Below, piece by piece: positions 6,635 to 11,696 of a DNA stretch of 11,696 bases (the first letter of the stretch is position 1; each line of letters opens with the position of its first letter). The stretch is taken from the NCBI GenBank assembly GCA_028696935.1, contig JAQVGE010000017.1:1-11696 (forward strand), in the 5' to 3' direction. The position numbers and the translations under genes are program-made. A model generated the notes under the pieces. The model did no database searches. It had not been told where the DNA came from and saw only the letters and a program-made list of their open reading frames with translations. Source of the DNA: Minisyncoccota bacterium (GTDB taxonomy: Bacteria; Patescibacteria; Paceibacteria; UBA9973).

Positions 6635-7612
6635 TTAGTACCCCAAATGTTCATAACCTTTTTTGGTTACAACTCGACCACGACTTGTTCTTTCTAATAA
6701 GCCAAGTTGAATTAAGTAGGGCTCGATAACTTCTTCAATTGTTGACTCTTCTTCGCTAATGGCAGCAGCGATAGTTTTTAATCCTACTGGGCCACCATTA
6801 AATTTGTTAATTATTATATCCAATAATTTACGATCAGAAGAAGACAAGCCGAGTTCGTCAATTTCAAGTAGGGCTAAAGCTTTTTTGGTGGCATCTTTAG
6901 TTAATGGTATTTTGTGAACTTGAGCATAATCTCGACATCTTTTCAAAAAATAATTAGCCGTTCTTGGGGTAAAACGAGCTCTTTTTGAGATTTCATCTAA
7001 AGCTTCGTCGTTTGGTTCTATTCCAAGGATTTTAGCAGACCGCAAAAGAATTTTTTTAATTTCATCGTGAGTGTAAAATTCTAAACGAAAAACTCCACCA
7101 GAAAATCTCGAACGAAGTGGTGATGAAAGAAGGGCTATTCTTGTTGTTGCGGCGATTAAGGTAAAAGAGGGGAGTTCAAGCTGAATAGTTCTAGCAGAAG
7201 GCCCTTTACCTATAATTATATCTAAAACACCTGACTCCATAGCTGGATAAAGTATTTCCTCAACCATTTTATTTAATCGATGAATTTCATCGATAAAAAT
7301 AATGTCTCCAGGAGAAAGGTTTGTGAGGATTGATGCTAAATCGCCAACTTTCTCAATTGCTGGTCCAGAAGTTATTTTTATTTGTCGCCCTGTCTCTTTA
7401 GCTATTAAATGAGCCAGGGTGGTTTTTCCTAATCCAGGTGGACCATAAAAAAGAATGTGTTCAGCAGGGTGAGATCGCTCTTGGGCGGCGGTTAAAAGGA
7501 TTTTAAGATTAGTTTTTATGTTTTCTTGACCAATATAATCATCCCAAGCATTTGGGCGTAATGTTTGGTCTAAAAAACCATCTTCTTTGTTTATTTTGTT
7601 TATACTTGACAT
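6635..7612 (-). CDS. ruvB: Holliday-junction branch-migration helicase RuvB
   Basis: The 325-residue AAA+ motor pumps DNA through the RuvA-Holliday-junction complex. Walker A is GPPGLGKT (57-64), Walker B is FIDEIH (106-111), sensor 1 lies around IAATTR (153-158), and RSRF (167-170) contains the arginine finger. The C-terminal winged helix begins around [20 protein letters not shown] and ends GYEHLGY, where longer homologues usually continue a few more residues. Length and motifs indicate an intact enzyme. The first codons overlap the -35 of an opposing plus-strand promoter. An extended -10 on the minus strand (7671-7679) would give a leader of about 50 nt with no Shine-Dalgarno. ruvC follows downstream. 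Confidence 0.97.
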   Translation of the reverse strand: MSSINKINKEDGFLDQTLRPNAWDDYIGQENIKTNLKILLTAAQERSHPAEHILFYGPPGLGKTTLAHLIAKETGRQIKITSGPAIEKVGDLASILTNLSPGDIIFIDEIHRLNKMVEEILYPAMESGVLDIIIGKGPSARTIQLELPSFTLIAATTRIALLSSPLRSRFSGGVFRLEFYTHDEIKKILLRSAKILGIEPNDEALDEISKRARFTPRTANYFLKRCRDYAQVHKIPLTKDATKKALALLEIDELGLSSSDRKLLDIIINKFNGGPVGLKTIAAAISEEESTIEEVIEPYLIQLGLLERTSRGRVVTKKGYEHLGY

Positions 7613-7634
7613 TATTTTTTATATATGCTATACT
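7606..7634 (+). promoter_or_regulatory. Strong promoter for the structured RNA
   Basis: TTGACA (7606-7611), a 17-bp spacer ending in TGC, and TATACT (7629-7634): a full -35, ideal spacing and an extended -10. The -35 overlaps the first codons of the opposing ruvB gene. Predicted transcription starts near 7641, about 50 nt before the closing stem of the RNA, so a 5' leader or processing is implied. Confidence 0.7.
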
Positions 7635-7670
7635 CTCTAATAGAAGGTTAATATGTTTTTAGATAGGTTA

Positions 7671-7679
7671 ATTATAGCA
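7671..7679 (-). promoter_or_regulatory. Extended -10 promoter of ruvB
   Basis: The minus strand reads TGC followed by the perfect hexamer TATAAT (7671-7676). Predicted transcription starts near 7664. No clear -35 is seen at 17 bp. The start point lies inside the leader of the opposing plus-strand RNA, so the two transcripts would share about 24 complementary nucleotides (7641-7664). Confidence 0.5.
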
Positions 7680-7693
7680 TTTATGTTAAAGAG

Positions 7694-7837
7694 GACATAA
7701 ATCTCTAAGCAATCGGCCCCGTGCTCTATATTTGTGCGTAGGACGCCCTGGTTTCTTTATGTTTACTGGGACTATCCTGTAATCATCTATTACTTTGATT
7801 GCGCATGCTTTCAAAGGATTGTTTAGAGATTTATGTC
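7694..7837 (+). ncRNA. ssrS: Structured non-coding RNA, probable 6S RNA
   Basis: A 144-nt core with no credible ORF. Positions 7694-7714 pair with 7817-7837 in a 21-bp stem with one G-U pair, extendable by a few outer pairs. Inside is an open region (7715-7733 and 7807-7816), then a helix of six pairs (7734-7739 with 7801-7806). A terminal hairpin follows: AGGA 7740-7743 with TCCT 7775-7778, and CCTGGT 7747-7752 with ACTGGG 7765-7770. A small hairpin GTAAT-CATCT-ATTAC (7779-7793) lies on the 3' side of the open region. A long closing stem, central bubble with a small 3'-side hairpin, and an interrupted terminal stem are the architecture of 6S RNA, which mimics an open promoter and binds RNA polymerase. 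The elements GCCCTG and GGGACTATCCTG look 6S-like. It has its own promoter and terminator. It lacks the signatures of SRP RNA, tmRNA and RNase P. The name is an inference from structure; the existence of a structured RNA is much surer. Confidence 0.65.
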
Positions 7838-7843
7838 TTTTTC

Positions 7844-7871
7844 AAAAAACACACCCATAGGTGTGTTTTTT
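7844..7871. terminator. Bidirectional intrinsic terminator between the structured RNA and the pilB/gspE gene
   Basis: AAAAAACACACC (7844-7855), loop CATA, then GGTGTGTTTTTT (7860-7871). The stem is perfect and U-tract-ready on both strands. It ends the plus-strand RNA and the convergent ATPase gene, whose stop codon (7870-7872) overlaps its edge. Confidence 0.9.
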
Positions 7872-9570
7872 ACTTTTCATACAAATCAACAACACTAGCA
7901 ACTTCCTCATAAGAAGTAATTCCTTTTAGAATTTTTATTACCCCATCTTCTTTCATATCTAAATATCCCTGATTTTTAGCAATTGATTTAATTTCTCTTT
8001 CGCTTGGGTTGTTTGGGATAATTGCTTCAATTTTAGCGTCATTACAAACAACTTCAAAAATACCAATTCTTCCACGATAGCCAGTGTTGTTGCACTCACT
8101 ACAACCGACAGCTTCATAAATTTTTAACTCCCCAGAAGTATCTATTCCATATTTAGAAAAATCCTTTTTATGGTCTTCAGCCTCTTTTATTATTTCTTTA
8201 ATAATTCTAACTTCTTCATCTGTTTTTTCTTTTTCTTTTCTACAATTAACACACAACTTACGAACCAAACGCTGGGCGACAGACAAAGAAAGAGCAGACA
8301 CCAAAATCTTTGGGTTAACATCTAAGTCTATTAAACGTGGAATGACTCCAGCCGGATTGTTTGTGTGAAGAGTTGAGAAAACAAGGTGCCCAGTCAAGGC
8401 TGACTCAACAGCAATTTTAGCTGTTTCACTGTCTCTAATTTCTCCCACCATAATGATATCAGGATCTTGTCTTAGGGCACTTCTTAACCCCTCAAGAAAA
8501 GTGTAACCCTTATCTTCGTTTACTTGGGTTTGGTTTATTCCTGGTAGGTGATATTCAACAGGGTCTTCAATTGTAATTATGTTTGTTTCAATAGAATAAA
8601 TTTTCTGAAGAAAAGAGTAAAGAGTTGTTGTTTTTCCTGAACCAGTTGGTCCGGTGAGTAAAATCATTCCGTTTGGTTTTTTGATTTCCCTCATAAAAAG
8701 ATTGAAAAGATTTTCTTCTATTCCAAGATTTTCTAATTTAACTCGAATTGACTTAGGGTTAAGAATACGAATAACAATAGTTTCACCATAAGCTCCTGGC
8801 ATAACAGAAACACGAAGACTAATTTCTTCTTCTCCTAAAAATATACTAAATCTCCCATCTTGGGCTTGTGAGCTTGAACTAATTTTTAAACCAGATAAAA
8901 GTTTTATTCTAGAGTTGACAAACTTGTGAACAACTGGAGAAAAATCTAAAACTTCTTGTAAAACACCATCTAATCTAAATCGTAAACGAACAACCTTTTC
9001 TTCTGGTTCAAAATGAAGATCAGAAGCATCAATTGCGATTGCTCCCGCTAAAGCAATTTCAAGAATCCTTGAGGTGGTATGAGAGGAGTCTTTTTCAGCT
9101 TCTCTAATAGCTTTTTTAATATCCTCAACATTTTTTATATTATTTATAATTTCATTTAAAGAATCACTTGAAATTGCCACACTTCCTGTTTTTAGTTTTG
9201 AGGCATAAGATAGTTCTTTATATCTCTCCCAGGCTTTTTCTAAGCTTGACCTGGAAGCCATATAAAAAGTAGCCCTAAATCCTTTTTTTGAAAAATATTC
9301 AGTTAAGAATTTTATTTTATCTTCTCTGGGAGACCTAACTGCAACATGTAAATCTTTACCTAAAACCTTAAAAGGAGCAACTTCTTCAGCTCTTGCTTCT
9401 TCTTCTGGCATTGAGCGGAGAGCGTCGTTGTCTATTGGTAGGTTGTGTAAATTTATTGCTTGGACTCCATATCGTGGCATCGCAATAGCCAAAATTAAAT
9501 CCTCCTCCTCTTTTTTTTGAAGTTCCTCTAAGTTTTTATTTTGTTTTTCGTCATCAAAATGAATAGTCAT
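7870..9570 (-). CDS. Type IV pilus assembly / type II secretion ATPase (PilB/GspE family)
   Basis: The 566-residue cytoplasmic hexameric motor powers pilus extension or pseudopilus assembly. An N-terminal region (about 1-160) is followed by the ATPase core: Walker A GPTGSGKT (307-314), an Asp box starting TIEDPVEY (333-340), Walker B IIMVGEIRD (372-380) and a His box around TGHLVFSTLHTN (393-404). A tetracysteine zinc site is complete: CVNC (440-443) and CSEC (490-493), the hallmark of extension-type PilB/GspE rather than retraction PilT. The product therefore looks fully active. No pilC, pilT or pilin gene is adjacent. CPR bacteria usually keep type IV pili for host contact or DNA uptake, but which machine this serves cannot be told here. 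The start ATG has an AT-rich leader of about 40 nt and no Shine-Dalgarno. Confidence 0.94.
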   Translation of the reverse strand: MTIHFDDEKQNKNLEELQKKEEEDLILAIAMPRYGVQAINLHNLPIDNDALRSMPEEEARAEEVAPFKVLGKDLHVAVRSPREDKIKFLTEYFSKKGFRATFYMASRSSLEKAWERYKELSYASKLKTGSVAISSDSLNEIINNIKNVEDIKKAIREAEKDSSHTTSRILEIALAGAIAIDASDLHFEPEEKVVRLRFRLDGVLQEVLDFSPVVHKFVNSRIKLLSGLKISSSSQAQDGRFSIFLGEEEISLRVSVMPGAYGETIVIRILNPKSIRVKLENLGIEENLFNLFMREIKKPNGMILLTGPTGSGKTTTLYSFLQKIYSIETNIITIEDPVEYHLPGINQTQVNEDKGYTFLEGLRSALRQDPDIIMVGEIRDSETAKIAVESALTGHLVFSTLHTNNPAGVIPRLIDLDVNPKILVSALSLSVAQRLVRKLCVNCRKEKEKTDEEVRIIKEIIKEAEDHKKDFSKYGIDTSGELKIYEAVGCSECNNTGYRGRIGIFEVVCNDAKIEAIIPNNPSEREIKSIAKNQGYLDMKEDGVIKILKGITSYEEVASVVDLYEK

Positions 9571-9617
9571 TCTATAAATAAAATATTTATGTTTAATTTA
9601 TTAAAATATCTTATTTT

Positions 9618-9623
9618 ATTATA
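9618..9623 (-). promoter_or_regulatory. -10 element of the pilB/gspE gene
   Basis: Perfect TATAAT on the minus strand, preceded by AGC rather than TGC. Predicted start is near 9611, for a leader of about 41 nt. No clear -35. It is back-to-back with the promoter of the secreted-protein gene. Confidence 0.45.
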
Positions 9624-9647
9624 GCTTATTAAAACAACCATTAGTAC

Positions 9648-9675
9648 TTGACAGGCTTAATTATTGTGATAGTAT
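9648..9675 (+). promoter_or_regulatory. Promoter of the secreted Ig-like protein gene
   Basis: TTGACA (9648-9653), a 16-bp spacer ending in TGA, and TAGTAT (9670-9675), an extended -10. Transcription would start near 9682, leaving an untranslated leader of about 62 nt that ends in A-rich sequence without a Shine-Dalgarno. Confidence 0.65.
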
Positions 9676-9743
9676 TTTAGTGAAATCGAGCTATTGTTTT
9701 TGTTTAAGTTTTGAATCTTATTACTAATAAAAATTAAAAAAAT

Positions 9744-10877
9744 ATGAAAAAAATACTTGTCGGAATTTTAAGTTTTGCCTTTCTGTTTGTTCTTGCAAAC
9801 AGTCTTTCAGCTTCTTCTGTATGGAATGGAGCTTCAAACGACTGTCCAACCGTTGCAGTTGCAAACTATACAACCAACACTGGTTATGTAAACCCATGTT
9901 GGCCCCTAACTACAGTTAATGCTAATCCAGGGGATAGTGTGAATGTTAGAATTTATTATCATAATACTGGTACCCAAAATAATACCAACACCAGGGTTAT
10001 TTTAAATGCGCCAACAGGCACATCAACTAGTCATTCTTTCTCTGGTCAGATTGTTTCTGATCAAGGAAGTATTTCTTTTGGGCCGGTTTATGTAAAACTT
10101 TCTAGTTCTCAAAAATTAAGTTTTGGTTCAACTCGCTGGTATCCTAATCAAACTCAAACCCACACCTCTTTGCCTTATGGTCAAGATGGTTCTGAATTAA
10201 TAGGTGGGGGATTAAACATTGGAACAATTACTCCTAGTTGGAGTTCACAAGGGTCAGTTGTTGTTAGTTTTTATGTTAATAAACCACAACCAACTGGAAA
10301 CATAACTGCTTCAAACTCAAGTTGTATAATTCAAGCCGGAAATAGTTCTTGTGATCTTGGTTTTACTTGGAGCACAGAAAACCCAGTAACAACCTCTGTT
10401 GTTACTCGTGATGGAGGTTCAACTGTAGCTACTGGAAATTCTGGTTCAAAATCTTTTAGTATTCCTTACAACGGTGCAACTTTCAGACTTTATAACAATG
10501 CAATTGAACTTGATAGTGAGTCAGTAACAGCTAGTTGTGCTTCAAATACCACCTGGAATGGAAATAGTTGTGTCCTACCACTTCATGATTGTGAGATTGT
10601 AAGTTTTACAGCTAATCAAAATTCTGTTCCTTCTGGGTCACCTGTTTTACTTAGTTGGACTACAAACTATTGTAAGTCAGTGAATATTTCAGGGATTGGA
10701 AGTAGTTTTTCTGCCAATGGGAGTAAGACTGTTTACCCAACAGATACAACCACTTATGTTTTAACTGGCTACGGTGATACTTCGGTTACTCCAACAAAAT
10801 CTCTAACGATTATTGCCGGTGGACCTGTTTATGCTCCTGGTTTTCCCGCTGGGGCTCCTGGTTATTCAGCTAATTAA
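9744..10877 (+). CDS. Secreted Ig-like surface protein (Parcubacteria-type)
   Basis: The 377-residue exported protein has a clear signal peptide (basic MKK, hydrophobic core about 5-18, likely cleavage after a small residue near 21-24, SLSAS). The mature part is rich in Ser, Thr, Asn and Gly. Residues about 27-180 form a beta-rich domain with NANPGDSVNVRIYYHNTG (59-76), like DUF11-type and other surface beta-domains that begin 'prevent/bring about a stretch of N-T-R-V'. Two further Ig-like units follow (about 184-265 and 283-358), the second with SGSPVLLSWTTNYCKSV and DTTTYVLTGYG. Eight cysteines (34, 52, 194, 203, 265, 276, 283, 310) may form disulfides; C265-C276 enclose a WNGNSC motif. There is no C-terminal membrane anchor or sorting signal, and the tail is Pro/Gly/Ala-rich. 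Role unknown; probably cell-surface. A terminator follows. Confidence 0.85.
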   Translation: MKKILVGILSFAFLFVLANSLSASSVWNGASNDCPTVAVANYTTNTGYVNPCWPLTTVNANPGDSVNVRIYYHNTGTQNNTNTRVILNAPTGTSTSHSFSGQIVSDQGSISFGPVYVKLSSSQKLSFGSTRWYPNQTQTHTSLPYGQDGSELIGGGLNIGTITPSWSSQGSVVVSFYVNKPQPTGNITASNSSCIIQAGNSSCDLGFTWSTENPVTTSVVTRDGGSTVATGNSGSKSFSIPYNGATFRLYNNAIELDSESVTASCASNTTWNGNSCVLPLHDCEIVSFTANQNSVPSGSPVLLSWTTNYCKSVNISGIGSSFSANGSKTVYPTDTTTYVLTGYGDTSVTPTKSLTIIAGGPVYAPGFPAGAPGYSAN

Positions 10878-10890
10878 TAAACAATATTTT

Positions 10891-10927
10891 AAAGAAAAAC
10901 ACATCCTTTAGTGGTGTGTTTTTCTTT
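10891..10927. terminator. Intrinsic terminator after the secreted-protein gene
   Basis: AAAGAAAAACACA (10891-10903) pairs with TGTGTTTTTCTTT (10915-10927), with extra CC/GG pairing around a short loop. The T-rich 3' arm supplies the U tract. The stem is symmetric, so it may also act on minus-strand transcription. Confidence 0.85.
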
Positions 10928-10937
10928 AAAATAGACC

Positions 10938-10966
10938 TTGACAAATATATAAAATTATGCTAAGAT
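10938..10966 (+). promoter_or_regulatory. Promoter of the unknown exported-protein gene
   Basis: TTGACA (10938-10943), a 17-bp spacer ending in TGC, and TAAGAT (10961-10966): consensus -35, ideal spacing and extended -10. Transcription would start near 10973, so the mRNA begins immediately before the large hairpin at 10981-11049. Confidence 0.7.
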
Positions 10967-10980
10967 TCATGAGAAATGTC

Positions 10981-11049
10981 TAGTTTTTAAGTTGTTATAT
11001 TTGCTCCCAATATTTCTTTTGGGTTTAAATATAACAACTTAAAAAACTA
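10981..11049 (+). promoter_or_regulatory. Large hairpin filling the 5' UTR of the unknown gene
   Basis: Positions 10989-11002 pair perfectly with 11027-11040 (14 bp). The outer arm TAGTTTTT (10981-10988) pairs with 11041-11049 with one bulged A. An inner stem CCCAA (11006-11010) pairs with TTGGG (11019-11023). The structure covers almost the whole predicted leader and ends 5 nt before the ATG at 11055. No T run follows, so it is not a normal terminator. It may stabilise the mRNA or control access to the start codon. Confidence 0.75.
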
Positions 11050-11054
11050 TAAAA

Positions 11055-11696
11055 ATGAAAAAGATGATGTTTTTGCTTGTTGTAGTCCTTTTAGGATTCC
11101 AAGCAGCTGCTAGGAAAGGTCAACCGATCCTTCCTTATGGAGATTATTCCATAGAAGATGTTCGAACTTTTGCTCTTTCTGACTCAGAAAAGGCAAAAGA
11201 GTTTAGAATGGTTTTGGTTCCACTCGTACAACGAAAGTTAGACGAGTCAGGAGAGAATTTGAAATTGTCAGAAAGCCATGTTTCTTGGATTTTCGACCAA
11301 GTGGTTGAACAAGAAGCCTGGCTCGAAGCTAGACAGTTTAAAAACTCTCGTTGGATGCCAAACGAGAACATTATTGAGTTTTACGTGAGTGAAACTCGTT
11401 ACGAAGGTAGTGCGGGAATCTTTGTTTACGGGAAATGTTCATTTCCTTTGTATAAAACTTCTTGTGCCAACCTTTTAGAGGCAAACCTTAACAGGGTCCC
11501 CAGTGGTCCTCCTATTGAGACAGAAATTCAAAAACATACTGTGTTAAGAGTAGATACTATTTATGACACATATGCTAAGAAAGACACAATCTTTGAACCA
11601 GTTTGGGTTGAAGAACCAGAACGGTTTGTTGAATCTAGGGTGGAAGTAGTATATGTGGAACAACCACATGCATACTACGAACCAATCTTCCGTCCA
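11055..11696 (+). CDS. Unrecognised exported protein (3' end outside window)
   Basis: The frame is open for 214 codons from the ATG to the window edge. The N-terminus MKKMMFLLVVVLLGFQAAA is a typical signal peptide with likely cleavage near residue 19. The mature part begins with a charged helical region (about 33-95, with SEKAKEF, QRKLDE, WIFDQVVEQEAWLEAR). It is followed by IFVYGKCSFPLYKTSCANLL (122-141), whose two cysteines (128 and 137) may pair, and then a segment rich in Glu, Val and Pro (about 180-214). I know of no family match. Base composition is higher in GC than its neighbours: sampled 60-base lines (11221, 11281, 11341) are 38-43%, against 22-35% for lines from dnaN, tyrS and the upstream secreted gene. 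Codons such as CGA, GTC and CCG also stand out, so transfer or a distinct expression class is possible. It has its own promoter and hairpin leader but no Shine-Dalgarno. Confidence 0.8.
   Translation, partial: MKKMMFLLVVVLLGFQAAARKGQPILPYGDYSIEDVRTFALSDSEKAKEFRMVLVPLVQRKLDESGENLKLSESHVSWIFDQVVEQEAWLEARQFKNSRWMPNENIIEFYVSETRYEGSAGIFVYGKCSFPLYKTSCANLLEANLNRVPSGPPIETEIQKHTVLRVDTIYDTYAKKDTIFEPVWVEEPERFVESRVEVVYVEQPHAYYEPIFRP

Noticed and set aside
7694..7837. SRP RNA, tmRNA or RNase P RNA
   Set aside because: The SRP GGAAG-type tetraloop region and the tRNA-like ends of tmRNA are absent, and the length is too short for tmRNA or RNase P.
11144..11371. Minus-strand 75-codon frame inside the last gene
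   Set aside because: It overlaps the plus-strand frame, which has a promoter, signal peptide and continues to the window edge.
1..11696. tRNA genes, CRISPR arrays, insertion sequences or attachment sites
   Set aside because: No T-arm GGTTCGANTCC-like motif, no regularly spaced direct repeats, no transposase or integrase coding sequence and no terminal inverted repeats were seen.

Overview
The window looks like a chromosomal core segment of a low-GC member of the Candidate Phyla Radiation (Patescibacteria, most likely Parcubacteria). This is an inference from the mix of short core genes, AT-rich DNA (sampled stretches of the core genes run from about 22 to 35% GC), a 53-residue ultra-acidic small protein, a secreted Ig-like protein of the kind common in Parcubacteria, and a general lack of Shine-Dalgarno sequences. 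No taxonomic marker such as rRNA is present.

Layout, left to right. The 3' end of dnaA (1-407) is followed by a very AT-rich gap (408-642) that carries a cluster of DnaA-box-like nonamers and is the probable replication origin. Next come dnaN (643-1740) and a small DciA/DUF721-like gene (1752-2015), which together form a replication start and helicase-loading block. A bifunctional class A penicillin-binding protein (4530-2026, minus) converges on it. tyrS (4606-5787, plus) is divergent from the PBP gene, across 75 bp that hold both promoters; tyrS mRNA is probably leaderless. A bidirectional terminator separates tyrS from a minus-strand run: the acidic protein (5981-5820), ruvC (6578-6099) and ruvB (7612-6635), the last two being Holliday-junction processing genes.

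Between ruvB and the pilB/gspE-type ATPase gene (9570-7870, minus) lies a plus-strand structured RNA (about 7694-7837). It has its own strong promoter and a terminator, and its long closing stem, open middle and terminal hairpin suggest 6S RNA. To the right are two exported-protein genes on the plus strand. The first (9744-10877) is a cysteine-containing Ig-like surface protein. The second (11055-11696, running off the window) is unrecognised, richer in GC, and preceded by a large hairpin in its 5' UTR.

Functionally, the window joins replication initiation, recombination, cell-wall synthesis, tRNA charging, a type IV pilus/secretion motor and cell-surface proteins. Promoters repeatedly follow one plan: TTGACA (where present), about 16-17 bp, then an extended -10 of the form TGnTANNAT. 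I see no CRISPR array, tRNA, rRNA, transposon or phage gene. The least ordinary signals are the variant DnaA boxes, the candidate 6S RNA, the hairpin-led unknown gene and the SD-less/leaderless start sites.
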